NCBI RefSeq assembly: GCF_001029285.1 | Contig: NZ_LDZY01000009.1 | Span: 124,001-188,000 of the forward strand | Source: Desulfosporosinus acididurans | GTDB taxonomy: Bacteria; Bacillota; Desulfitobacteriia; Desulfitobacteriales; Desulfitobacteriaceae | Reading direction: 5' to 3' | Length of the DNA stretch: 64,000 bases | Shown: in pieces, positions 1 to 7,138 of the stretch | How positions within the stretch are numbered: position 1 is the stretch's first letter | Layout: every line of letters begins with the position of its first letter | Made by a program: the position numbers and the translations under genes | The notes under the pieces: model-generated | The model's database searches: none | What the model was told of the DNA's origin: nothing | Seen by the model: the letters and a program-made list of their open reading frames with translations, nothing else

Positions 1-1
1 A

Positions 2-325
2 TTCGCAGGTTCTGCCTCGATGGCTCTAACTCTTTTGACAATTTCTGAATTTGGAGTCATGTTCTCAAACGGAGCCGCATGGGCCGCCGCTTCGGAAATT
101 GCTCCCGCAGGTCAGGCCGCTTCCGTTGCTTCAATCCAAAACTTTGGCGGAAATGTTGGCGGTTTCCTAGCCCCAACAGTCACCGGTATACTCGTTCAGG
201 CTACCCACTCCTTCAACAGCGCTTTGATCCTGGCAGGCATCCTGGCTTTTGTCGGTGCGATTATCTACTACACCATGCTTCCGGGGTCAAAAGTACAAGA
301 GGAGAGCCAAGCTTCTGCAGCTTGA
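2..325 (+). CDS. MFS transporter, C-terminal end (cut by window start)
   Basis: The reading frame is open from the first bases of the window, so only the last ~107 residues of a longer protein are present. They show two to three hydrophobic segments. The stretch S-N-G-A-A-W-A, followed by a loop P-A-G-Q-A-A-S-V-A-S-I-Q-N-F-G-G-N-V-G-G and a final helix ending in a short charged tail, is typical of the last helices of MFS anion:cation symporters (ACS-like, sugar acid or glucarate type). The frame ends at a TGA, followed after about 80 bp by a malic enzyme remnant. Substrate cannot be read from this fragment. The family call is reasonably safe; the subfamily is a guess. Confidence 0.75.
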   Translation, partial: FAGSASMALTLLTISEFGVMFSNGAAWAAASEIAPAGQAASVASIQNFGGNVGGFLAPTVTGILVQATHSFNSALILAGILAFVGAIIYYTMLPGSKVQEESQASAA

Positions 326-402
326 TTCAGCACTCCTTTCTGTAGGTTGAAATTAAAATCATAATCGCGGGAAGAAAAACTATCGATGAATCCCAAGAAC
401 GG

Positions 403-776
403 TCTTTGGTTAATGTATATACAAATAGGGGAAATACAGTAGCCATCGTCACTAATGGGACCGCTGTTCTCGAACTTGGCAATATCGGGCCTTATGCCGC
501 CATGCCGGTAATGGCAGGTAAGGTAATTCTATTCGAAGATTTTGCCGGTATTGCTGCTTTCTCCATCTGTCTAGACACTACGGATGTTGACAAAGCGGTC
601 GAAACCGTAAAGCTTTTGGAACCTATCTTTGGCGGAATTAATCTTGAGGATATTGCAGGACCTGCTTGTTTCGAAATTGAGGAACCTCTTAAAAAAAAGA
701 TGCACATTCTTATTAACAACTTTAAGAGCCTTAATAAGTCCTGCCATTACAACAATCGCTGTTCCATGTTGATTCT
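403..776 (+). pseudogene. Malic enzyme remnant with an internal micro-inversion
   Basis: The plus-strand reading from about 403 to 706 matches the NAD(P)-malic enzyme N-terminal domain: [40 protein letters not shown] and [12 protein letters not shown] are all recognisable. Malic enzymes then continue with D-I-P-V-F-H-D-D-Q-H-G-T-A. Here that continuation is missing on the plus strand. Instead, the minus strand from about 774 down to 700 reads [18 protein letters not shown], which is exactly the next malic enzyme block, inverted. The NAD-binding C-terminal half is absent, and nothing upstream of 403 clearly encodes the start. The locus is therefore a dead fragment produced by inversion and deletion. 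Confidence 0.8.
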
Positions 777-786
777 AACCCTTATA

Positions 787-812
787 CCCATCGGAAACGG
801 TGGGATTTTTTT
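787..812 (+). terminator. Intrinsic terminator
   Basis: A 7-bp stem (CCCATCG with CGGTGGG, one G-U pair) closes a GAAA tetraloop and is followed by a run of T. It lies just after the malic enzyme remnant and may be that gene's old terminator. Confidence 0.7.
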
Positions 813-968
813 GTGACATAAAAATGTTGGGTTTTAAGGCAAGTTCAATTTCCCCTTCCTTATTGTATAAGAAAGAGTTCCTAAAATAACATCTATTAGA
901 AATCATAAGCTTTTCTTAGCATCCAACTCAGAAAAATTGCAGTTAAATAAAATACTTTTGACGATTTT

Positions 969-1277
969 ATGAAATTAGATATTAGAGTTGGAGAAATTAT
1001 TAAGGCGGAAGTCTTTGAAAAGGCAAAAAAAACTGCTTACAAATTATTTATAGACTTCGGTGCAGAAATTGGTACAAAAAAATCAAGCGCTCAAATCACC
1101 GAATGCTATAGGATAGATGAACTTATTGGGAAACAAGTTTTAGGAGTGGTAAACTTCCCTCCAAGACAAATTGCAGATTTTATATCAGAAGTCTTAGTTT
1201 TAGGAGTTTATGCGAACCAAGGAGTTGTACTCATTCAGCCGGAAAAAGTAGTTCGTAAAGGTGATAAATTAGGATAA
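969..1277 (+). CDS. csaA: CsaA-like tRNA-binding-domain protein
   Basis: The protein is 102 residues and consists almost entirely of the tRNA_bind OB-fold. It has the CsaA hallmarks LDIRVGEII, YKLFIDFGAEIG, KKSSAQIT and VVNFPPRQIADF-SEVLVLGV. CsaA is described as a secretion-related chaperone or tRNA-binding protein. The annotated ATG has no ribosome binding site. In-frame codons just upstream (951-968) read N-T-F-D-D-F, matching the usual CsaA N-terminus, but no start codon precedes them before a TAA at 948. The ancestral start therefore seems mutated. The gene may be translated from the internal ATG, or be weakly expressed or decaying. Confidence 0.75.
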   Translation: MKLDIRVGEIIKAEVFEKAKKTAYKLFIDFGAEIGTKKSSAQITECYRIDELIGKQVLGVVNFPPRQIADFISEVLVLGVYANQGVVLIQPEKVVRKGDKLG

Positions 1278-1404
1278 TGAACAATGTTAAAAAAATGCAC
1301 CTCAGAATTGCGAATACAAATAAACTCAAGTTACTTTATCATCTTGTTTTTTGCCACATCCTCGCCCGACACCAAATCCTCCCCCACGCACACTTCTACC
1401 TCGC

Positions 1405-1520
1405 TACCCTCATCCCCAAATCCCCATAAACACCAACCACCCGTCAACCTAGCGACCTCCTTCAATCCTGCAGGATGTCCTTACCTGTCGGATAACCGAA
1501 CCGGGAAGGCGAGCCGTATC
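1405..1520. repeat. Interspersed repeat family, partial copy
   Basis: This stretch carries two modules that recur in the window: a C-rich module (CGCTACCCTCATCCCCAAAT) and the module with GCAGGATGTCCTTACCTGTCGG and GAACCGGGAAGG. Close relatives lie at 3276, 3926, 15211, 15880, 23690, 24325 and 38637. Open frames across it are low-complexity and not credible genes. Confidence 0.7.
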
Positions 1521-1540
1521 AAAATAAAATTCGCCTAAAA

Positions 1541-1576
1541 AAATAAGAAAACGCACCGAGGCGCGTTTTCTTATTT
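1541..1576. terminator. Bidirectional intrinsic terminator
   Basis: A perfect 14-bp stem (AAATAAGAAAACGC paired with GCGTTTTCTTATTT) around an 8-nt loop has A and T runs on both sides. It sits just downstream of the minus-strand NmrA-like gene. Confidence 0.85.
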
Positions 1577-1609
1577 GCAGATTTAAACAGTCTCCCAAAC
1601 TGTTTAAAC

Positions 1610-2491
1610 TTATTTTTTATATGCTTCTGCAAAAACTTTCGCAAAATCTTTGAGTTTGACTTTACCAAGATGGTAATCCGTGGCGCGGAGGCTAGCATAG
1701 AATTCGTCAGCGTTTTCTCCGGCGCAGTTCATTTGGACGAAGCGGTTGGCAGTGTCTTCGTGGAAGCCGATTTTTTTCATGTTTGCAGCGAGAGCTTCGA
1801 CAGGGATTTGTTGGTATTTGGCTTCGATTTCATTTTCAGCAAGAGCCTTGAGCCAATCGTTTCCTGTGCCCCAGTCGCTTACGACGAATTTCGCGCTTTT
1901 GCCCGCTTGGGTGTGGGAAATCAGGGCGTAAGCGACGTCCGCGATATCAACAGGGCTGACCCAGCCACGCGTGATGTCAGCTGAAACTGTGCTGAGGATG
2001 GTTTGCTGGGTTTTGAGGCTTTGCATGTCGGCAAAAAGGTTGCTATAAAAGCCGACAGGGCGGATGTGAGCAATGTTAACGCCTTCAAGCGAGTTGAGCG
2101 CGTCTTCCATAAAATGATACATGTAAAGGATGCCGGCTTTGGGGTTGTCAGCACCGATCGAGCTGAGATTGACGACGTTTTTCACGTCTGAGTTTTGCAC
2201 AGCGGTCTTGTAATTTTCAGAGAGCTCGATGGCGGCCTGCCACATGTCAGTGCCTGACATCGGGTTGATGCCTGTAATCATGAGATAAACGACGTCGCTT
2301 CCTTTGAATGTTTCGGTGAGGAAGTTGACGTTGCGGTTTGAACCGACAGCGGCTTTGGCTCCGAGGGCATGGATAGCGTCGACTCGGTCTTGCGAGCTTG
2401 TGATGACAGTGACGTCGTGGCCGTCAGCGATGAGGCGTGGAAGGTAGTTACGATTGATATTGCCGAGAGAGCCGAGAACTGTGATTTTCAT
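1610..2491 (-). CDS. NmrA-like NAD(P)-binding protein (atypical SDR)
   Basis: The protein is 293 residues from the chosen ATG at 2491, which follows AAGGTG with 7-nt spacing; a longer frame upstream lacks such a site. The N-terminus MKITVLGSLGNINRNYLP matches the Rossmann dinucleotide-binding motif (G-x-x-G-x2-N) of NmrA/atypical SDR proteins. It is followed by VTVITSS and a region typical of NAD(P)H-sensing or quinone-reductase-like members. It is divergent from a TetR regulator, and two TGTCA-N5-TGACA palindromes lie between them, so it is probably that regulator's target. A terminator follows. The substrate is unknown. Confidence 0.85.
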   Translation of the reverse strand: MKITVLGSLGNINRNYLPRLIADGHDVTVITSSQDRVDAIHALGAKAAVGSNRNVNFLTETFKGSDVVYLMITGINPMSGTDMWQAAIELSENYKTAVQNSDVKNVVNLSSIGADNPKAGILYMYHFMEDALNSLEGVNIAHIRPVGFYSNLFADMQSLKTQQTILSTVSADITRGWVSPVDIADVAYALISHTQAGKSAKFVVSDWGTGNDWLKALAENEIEAKYQQIPVEALAANMKKIGFHEDTANRFVQMNCAGENADEFYASLRATDYHLGKVKLKDFAKVFAEAYKK

Positions 2492-2519
2492 TGTGTTTAC
2501 ACCTTCATTTTGATAAAAT

Positions 2520-2538
2520 AATGTCACAAACTGACATT
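2520..2538. promoter_or_regulatory. Palindromic operator 1 (TetR/NmrA intergenic)
   Basis: AATGTCA-N5-TGACATT is a perfect inverted repeat 28 bp upstream of the NmrA-like start codon. Its core (TGTCA-N5-TGACA) is repeated at 2581. Confidence 0.75.
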
Positions 2539-2578
2539 GGGATTTGTATACACTTGACGAATTCTGTTGTCAAGAAAA

Positions 2579-2597
2579 AATGTCAGACACTGACAAA
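2579..2597. promoter_or_regulatory. Palindromic operator 2 (TetR/NmrA intergenic)
   Basis: TGTCA-GACAC-TGACA lies about 40 bp upstream of the tetR start and shares its half-sites and spacing with operator 1. Two identical sites, one near each divergent start, suggest that the TetR protein represses both genes. Confidence 0.75.
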
Positions 2598-2636
2598 GAG
2601 GTTTTGTAAAATTTACGAAAATAGGAATGAGAAAAA

Positions 2637-3191
2637 ATGAAAAGTAAAGAGAAATTGCAGGTGGCGGCCGCGAAATTATTTATGGAAAAAGGCTATGAAA
2701 ACACGACGGTGCAGGAGATTGCGAGTCTTGCGGGTGTGACTGAGAGAACCTTTTTTCGGCAGTTCAAGGATAAGTCGGACGTACTTTTTGATACGAGTAA
2801 TACGATGGGGCAGCGGGTTGCGGCTTTTATTACTGACAATTTTGACGTCGAGCAAAAGCCGCTGAAGCTTGCGGTTGACAGCTTTGCGTCGATTTCTGAT
2901 TATTTTGATGACTCGCGGGAGCGGGTGTTGGCTCGGAATCAAATTATTCAAAGCAACCCTGATTTACAGGAACGAGAGCTGTTAAAAAGGCAGGTGCTAA
3001 TTGAGTCTGTCACAAACGCTTTGTCTGTCAAATTTGATAGCGAGCTGTCAGAGCTTGCCGCGCGATTTGCGGTTGAAATTTTTCATATGGCTTTCAAAAA
3101 ATGGATTGAAAGTACAGAGAAAGGCTTTGCAGAGCAGGTGCTCGCGGTCTATCAACTGTATGAAAAACTCACTTTATTGATTTTTGAGTGA
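2637..3191 (+). CDS. TetR family transcriptional regulator
   Basis: The protein is 184 residues. Residues 5-50 form a typical TetR helix-turn-helix (AAAKLFMEKGYENTTVQEIA, AGVTERTFFRQFKDKSDVLF). The remainder is a helical ligand-binding domain resembling the TetR_C_7/AcrR type with no readable ligand. It is divergent from the NmrA-like gene and separated from it by two copies of a TGTCA-N5-TGACA palindrome, so autoregulation and control of the oxidoreductase are likely. Confidence 0.9.
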   Translation: MKSKEKLQVAAAKLFMEKGYENTTVQEIASLAGVTERTFFRQFKDKSDVLFDTSNTMGQRVAAFITDNFDVEQKPLKLAVDSFASISDYFDDSRERVLARNQIIQSNPDLQERELLKRQVLIESVTNALSVKFDSELSELAARFAVEIFHMAFKKWIESTEKGFAEQVLAVYQLYEKLTLLIFE

Positions 3192-3275
3192 AAAATTAAT
3201 TTTGGAAGCATTACCAGCAAAACTTTTACCGAGCATGGGGAAGACTAAAAATCCCCCTTGCGAGAGCGGTTGGCG

Positions 3276-3460
3276 AAGCCAAGAGCCGGCACGGACGCTA
3301 ATTTCGTCAATTGGTGGACAACTCAGCATTGCAGTATTCCGTCAAGTATAGCAGGGATAGTTATTTGGGCGGAGAGCGTTGGACAAAAGAGCCCTAACCC
3401 CCAATGCTGAGGATGTCCTCACCTATCCAAAGGTTCTCACCGAATTGGGAAGGTGGGGGA
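3276..3460. repeat. Interspersed repeat family, near full-length copy
   Basis: The copy starts with a degraded GGACGCTAATT/AATTGGTGGAC hairpin. It continues with CAGTATTCCGTCAAGTAT, GCGGAGAGCGTTGGACAAAAGAG, CCAATGCTGAGGATGTCC and ACCTATCCAAAGG, and ends in GAATTGGGAAGGTGGGGGATG. The same modules in the same order occur at 23522-23750, which makes this one of the two longest copies in the window. Confidence 0.75.
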
Positions 3461-3541
3461 TGCTTAATAAGGTTACAAAAGAAGGACAGTTTCAAAGGTT
3501 GGTTGGATTGGCACGATCAAACAGGAGACAAGAGGTAAACT

Positions 3542-3985
3542 ATGAAAAATATTGAAATAGATAGTACAATTTATAAGACGAAACCGAACAAAGCAAATCG
3601 ATCAAAAGAAGAAATGGATGTTTACGATTTATTGGAAAGACTTGATATTCCATATTTTAGGCTCGACCATGATGAGACTCCATCCATTGAGATGTGTGAT
3701 CAGGTTGAAAGAAGTTTAGGACAAAAGATTTATCAAGACAGATTGAGTCATCTAGATTATCTTTTGCCGAGGCTGAAGACATGGAAAAGCATTTGAATAT
3801 TAAACCGGGATCAGTTAGTGTATTAGGCCTTGTGAATGACATAAGCCAATCTGTACAACTACTAATTGATAAGGATGTTCTTCAGAGTGAATATGTCGGA
3901 TGTCATCCTTGCGTTAATACTTCCAGTCCCAACAGCCAATGCTGCTGGATGTCCTTTACCGACCGGATAGTTGTGGATGCGGTGG
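3542..3985 (+). pseudogene. ProX-like (YbaK/EbsC) aminoacyl-tRNA deacylase, broken
   Basis: The first frame (3542-3796) begins like a Cys-tRNA(Pro)/Ala-tRNA(Pro) deacylase (VYDLLERLDIPYFRLDHDE, then VERSLGQKI). The block that should carry the conserved central strands (a K-N-L-F-L-C-N-like segment) is missing. The sequence then shifts frame near 3750 and resumes at 3781 as MEKHLNIKPGSVSVLGLVND, LLIDKDVL and GCHPCVNTSS. The normal C-terminus is replaced from about 3926 by a piece of the interspersed repeat family. Deletion, frameshift and repeat fusion together make a functional product very unlikely. Confidence 0.8.
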
Positions 3986-3992
3986 ATGGGGA
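3926..3992. repeat. Interspersed repeat fragment fused to the ProX-like pseudogene
   Basis: The segment GCCAATGCTGCTGGATGTCC-TTTACCGACCGG-GGTGGATGGGG matches the 3' module of the repeat family. It begins exactly where the deacylase homology ends. Confidence 0.65.
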
Positions 3993-4093
3993 GTCTGATT
4001 TGGCGGTATTGAACGTTTGTATATCGAGGGAGCGGAGTTGTTATGTTAAGTTTCTACACTAAGGCTGATAAACCCTAATACTGGAGGAACATC

Positions 4094-4459
4094 ATGGCAG
4101 TCTGCGAAAGCTTCAAAGAATATGTAGTGGACCAACTTGGAAAGTTGGGTTTTGTGACGGTTAAAAAGATGTTTGGCGGAGCGGGCATTTACTATGACGG
4201 TTTGATTTTCGGTTTACTTGCCGATGACATTCTTTATTTTAAAGTGGATGACTCTAATAAGTCAGATTATATAATGGCAGGCATGCAACCATTCAAACCA
4301 TTTGATGACAAGCCCATGTTAATGCCATATTATGAGGTTCCTGTTGATGTTTTGGAAAACAGAGAACAGTTAGCGGAATGGGCTATGAAATCTTTATTTG
4401 CATCTAAGAATAATCCCACAAAGCCTAAAAAGCGAAAACTTAAAAAAGGTCGCCAATAG
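4094..4459 (+). CDS. TfoX N-terminal domain protein
   Basis: The protein is 121 residues. It is a stand-alone TfoX_N domain (MFGGAGIYYDGLIFGLLADD, LYFKVDD, MPYYEVPVDVLENREQL) followed by a lysine-rich tail. The ATG is preceded by GGAGG with good spacing. Stand-alone TfoX_N proteins are widespread and have no firm function in Firmicutes; in gamma-proteobacteria the domain belongs to competence regulators. Pieces of this same gene occur at three other places in the window (19632, 26206, 49490), so it has been duplicated repeatedly. This is the only complete copy. Confidence 0.85.
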   Translation: MAVCESFKEYVVDQLGKLGFVTVKKMFGGAGIYYDGLIFGLLADDILYFKVDDSNKSDYIMAGMQPFKPFDDKPMLMPYYEVPVDVLENREQLAEWAMKSLFASKNNPTKPKKRKLKKGRQ

Positions 4460-4544
4460 CATATTTAATATCTCCGAATTGGGTCAGGCTAAGATGAGAA
4501 GGTGCCATGTTAACTCAAATTATTTTAATATTTTTCTTAGAAAA

Positions 4545-4608
4545 TTAACATAAAATTAACATTAACTTAACATGGATTTAAGAGAGCTGTCCGGAAGAGA
4601 TATATAAT
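4545..4608 (+). promoter_or_regulatory. PhoP box and -10 element upstream of phosphate transporter
   Basis: Three perfect TTAACA repeats start at 4545, 4556 and 4567, an exact 11-bp period. A TATAAT lies at 4603 and no good -35 element is present. This is the arrangement of a Bacillus-type PhoP box, in which direct TT(A/C/T)ACA repeats one helical turn apart substitute for a -35. A fourth, degenerate repeat (TTCTTA) could sit at 4534. It predicts induction of the following transporter under phosphate limitation. Confidence 0.85.
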
Positions 4609-4667
4609 TAGGTAAACAAGCAAATGTAATCCTACATAAACGGGAAAGAAAGAGGAGAGGTTTTCTT

Positions 4668-6116
4668 TTGACAACAAAATCTGAATCCGGACAAAGGAAC
4701 CAAATTATAGCTGCTTTAGACGAAGCCCCGCTAAGCCTTTTCCATCTGCGTGCCGTGATAACATCTGGTCTTGGTTTTTTTACAGATGCTTATGATCTAT
4801 TCATCATTGGCGCAGCAATGGTTTTAATTCAATCTCAATGGCATCTAAACAGAAGCACCTTAGGACTCCTTGGTAGTACATCTCTGATGGCCGCTTTTCT
4901 AGGTTCTTTTGTTTTTGGCCGCCTTGCTGATCTGTGGGGGCGTAAGAAAATGTATGGTCTTGAGGCGTCGTTCATGGCACTTGGTGCTATAATATCGGCT
5001 TTTTCACCCAATATAACCTGGCTATTAATTTCCCGGTTTATTATGGGCGTGGGAATTGGTGGAGATTATCCTGTCAGTGCAGTTATAATGACTGAATATG
5101 CCAATCGCAAGGATCGTGGAAAGTTAGTAGGAATGGTATTCTCTATGCAGGCCGTCGGTTTAATTCTGGGGCCGATTGTCGCTTTAACCCTGTTGGCGAG
5201 CGGGATCAGTCATAACCTGGCTTGGCGCTTGATGTTGGGACTCGGCGCACTACCGGCGTTGTTTAGTATTTACTTGCGTTTGAAAATGCCGGAATCCCCC
5301 CGCTATGTCAGCCAGGTTTTGGGTAAGGAGCATGAGGCAGCCGGCAATTTGCAGGCATATACTGGTGGTCAAGTCAAAGTAGAGAAAGCGGACGGCCTTT
5401 CACAGCATAAACGCCTGTCAGTATGGAGCTTTTTAACTAATTGGACATTGTTAAAAACATTGATTGGCACGGCTGGAACGTGGTTCATTTTTGATTACGC
5501 CTATTATGGCAATACTATTTCTACACCTCTTATTATAAAGATGATATCTCCTCAGACTAACCTTGTTACTACCGAAGCCTGGTCAGTTATTATTTTTGCA
5601 ATTGCTGCCGTCCCAGGTTATATCTTGGCTTTCTTAACAATTGACAGGATTGGGCATAAACGCCTCCAACTCATTGGTTTTGCCGTGATGGGCCTTGCGT
5701 TTTTCGCAATGGGAATTATCCCGCATATAACTATGCTGCTTGGTCCGTTCCTCCTGCTTTACGGAATCAGTTACTTCTTTGCAGAATTTGGCCCTAATAT
5801 GACTACATTTGTACTGCCGGCAGAACTTTATCCGGTAAGTTTGCGGACAACGGGCCATGGGTTATCTGCGGGATTTGCCAAAATCGGTGCTTTTGTGGGA
5901 GTTTTTGTCTTTCCGGTTTTGTCAAAACATTTAGGGTTAAGGGGGACTTTACTGGTCAGCGCGATTTTTGCAGCGGTAGGCTTTTTATTGACTTTCCTGC
6001 TTCCTGAGCCTGCACAGAAATCTATGGAAAATCTTAATACAGAAGTTGTTCCTGTAAAATCCGGCACTAATACTTCCTGCGAATTATTTTCCGAACATTT
6101 ACCCCAGAAGGTTTGA
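4668..6116 (+). CDS. MFS transporter, phosphate:H+ symporter (PHS) type
   Basis: The protein is 482 residues with about 12 membrane segments. The start is TTG at 4668, seven bases after AGGAGAGG. The N-terminus (GFFTDAYDLFIIG), the loop GRLADLWGRKKMYG, GVGIGGDYPVSAVIMTEYA and the central MPESPRY motif are features of the Pho84-like phosphate:H+ symporter family within the MFS. The second half has FFAEFGPNMTTFVLPAELYP, also typical of this group. The PhoP box upstream independently supports phosphate as substrate. Related aromatic acid or sugar MFS carriers are less likely. Confidence 0.85.
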   Translation: MTTKSESGQRNQIIAALDEAPLSLFHLRAVITSGLGFFTDAYDLFIIGAAMVLIQSQWHLNRSTLGLLGSTSLMAAFLGSFVFGRLADLWGRKKMYGLEASFMALGAIISAFSPNITWLLISRFIMGVGIGGDYPVSAVIMTEYANRKDRGKLVGMVFSMQAVGLILGPIVALTLLASGISHNLAWRLMLGLGALPALFSIYLRLKMPESPRYVSQVLGKEHEAAGNLQAYTGGQVKVEKADGLSQHKRLSVWSFLTNWTLLKTLIGTAGTWFIFDYAYYGNTISTPLIIKMISPQTNLVTTEAWSVIIFAIAAVPGYILAFLTIDRIGHKRLQLIGFAVMGLAFFAMGIIPHITMLLGPFLLLYGISYFFAEFGPNMTTFVLPAELYPVSLRTTGHGLSAGFAKIGAFVGVFVFPVLSKHLGLRGTLLVSAIFAAVGFLLTFLLPEPAQKSMENLNTEVVPVKSGTNTSCELFSEHLPQKV

Positions 6117-6130
6117 CGAGTAGAAGCTGT

Positions 6131-6165
6131 AATCCAGGGCGTGTTAACATACCCTGGATTTTACT
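6131..6165 (+). terminator. Intrinsic terminator
   Basis: AATCCAGGG pairs perfectly with CCCTGGATT across an 11-nt loop and is followed by TTTACTG. It ends the phosphate transporter transcript. Confidence 0.75.
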
Positions 6166-6236
6166 GTTATATGCAAAAACGGGAGACGGTGAGCAACATT
6201 TTGTCCATGCACCATAATCGTCGATAATTATGCTAA

Positions 6237-6263
6237 AAGCTGCCTCTTCAGCAAGGGCGGCTT
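6237..6263 (+). terminator. Hairpin, weak terminator
   Basis: AAGCTGCC pairs with GGGCGGCTT (one mismatch or bulge) around a TCTTCAGCAA loop, followed only by an AT-rich tract. The surrounding 6165-6490 stretch holds no recognisable gene. Confidence 0.4.
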
Positions 6264-6493
6264 AATAATTAATCGATTCGGATTTGGGCTTTACAGGCAT
6301 CTTTCGCATCAAAGGTTTTATGGGGTGCTTTTCAGTACAAAAACAATAAAATATTAATATCGTTTCATAATTTTTCTTAAATATGATAAGATGACAGATA
6401 TTGTCGGATACATTGATCCTAATCAGCAACCGGAATATAATAGCAATTGTGTTAAGATAATGTCTAAATTAACCATTTGGAGTGAGACGATGA

Positions 6494-6652
6494 ATGAGTG
6501 CTGTAGAAATACTGAAGTCTATTGAGATTTTACGAGGAAAATTAAATACTTTGGGGTCAAATAAACCACTCGTCGACCCTGAAGTTGTTCAACTTAGCCA
6601 GAGGCTCGATTTATTATTAAATGTGTACTATAGCATGAGAGATGTTGCTTAA
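6494..6652 (+). CDS. Spo0E-like aspartyl-phosphate phosphatase
   Basis: The protein is 52 residues, too short for most ORF callers. It starts at the ATG seven bases after GGAGTGAG. It has the two-helix pattern of the family: IEILRGKLNTL, then VDPEVVQLSQRLDLLLNVYY. The family signature S-Q-x-L-D is intact (SQRLD). Spo0E-like proteins dephosphorylate Spo0A-P and so restrain sporulation, and the Asp of the motif is the catalytic residue. The family call rests on the motif and size; whether Spo0A is the substrate here is inferred. Confidence 0.8.
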   Translation: MSAVEILKSIEILRGKLNTLGSNKPLVDPEVVQLSQRLDLLLNVYYSMRDVA

Positions 6653-6719
6653 GTTGAGAATAGTTTTATAAAAGTTATCATACATAGTTCATATGAGCAT
6701 TGTTTTAGGTGGGAGACTT

Positions 6720-6859
6720 ATGGACGCACCTGAGCGAATAATCTTACTTTGTGATGCCGATAAATGCGAAATTAACCCTGAATTAATGGAGCAAAAAATA
6801 AGTTTACCGTAGGACAGTTAGAAAATGAGTATTATCAATGGTTGGATGAATTAATATAA
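6720..6859 (+). pseudogene. Microprotein locus, interrupted copy of 38417-38491
   Basis: An ATG at 6720 opens a 30-codon frame beginning M-D-A-P. In another frame, 6800-6859 encodes KFTVGQLENEYYQWLDELI and a stop. The intact relative at 38417 reads MDARS followed directly by KFTVGQLEIEYYQWLDQLV. The upstream bases GGGAGAC and the start ATG-GA-GCA are also shared. The copy here therefore looks like the same microprotein gene carrying an insertion of about 65 bp after codon 3, which puts the conserved tail out of frame. Alternatively the two frames overlap for a purpose. Confidence 0.5.
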
Positions 6860-6871
6860 AAAGTGTGAACG

Positions 6872-6906
6872 GCGGCTTTAGTTAAAAACTAAGATCGCTT
6901 TTTTGT
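6872..6906 (+). terminator. Intrinsic terminator
   Basis: GCGGCTTTAGTT and AACTAAGATCGC form a mostly paired stem and are followed by TTTTTT. The intact microprotein copy at 38417 is also followed by a terminator. Confidence 0.7.
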
Positions 6907-6954
6907 TACTTTTAAGGTTTTTTAATTCTTGGAAATTTAATCGGGTGTATAAAT

Positions 6955-7059
6955 ATGCAAATCAGCAGTTTATCTTCTACCACAGTTAAACAATACATAA
7001 TTAGTCAATTCCTTAGCAATGATCGGGAGAAATCAAATGGAAGCAAAATTGCTCGGTAA
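6955..7059 (+). CDS. Short Ser/Thr-rich peptide, possible FlxA-like head fragment
   Basis: A 34-codon frame begins MQISSLSSTTVKQYIISQF and ends at TAA, 15 bp before a terminator. The start has no strong ribosome binding site. The opening resembles the N-terminus of small coiled-coil (FlxA-like) proteins of clostridia, while a matching kind of C-terminus lies alone at 14481-14633 on the other strand. It may be a truncated remnant or a real small peptide. The family link is a weak impression. Confidence 0.35.
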   Translation: MQISSLSSTTVKQYIISQFLSNDREKSNGSKIAR

Positions 7060-7074
7060 TTTAGGTAGATCAAA

Positions 7075-7106
7075 ACCCCCGGCGGCACATTGATGTCGTT
7101 GGGGGT
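7075..7106. terminator. Terminator hairpin, copy 1 of a repeated sequence
   Basis: ACCCCCGGCGGC pairs with GTCGTTGGGGGT (G-U pairs included) around an 8-nt loop, followed by ATTTT. The left arm and its flank (GATCAAAACCCCCGGCGGC, with small differences) recur at 7414. Confidence 0.7.
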
Positions 7107-7138
7107 ATTTTCGACGACATGACAAAATTCTTCATGAA

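Noticed and set aside
1284-1538. 84-aa open frame
   Set aside because: Pro/Ser/Thr-rich translation of a C-rich repeat module; no RBS and no conservation.
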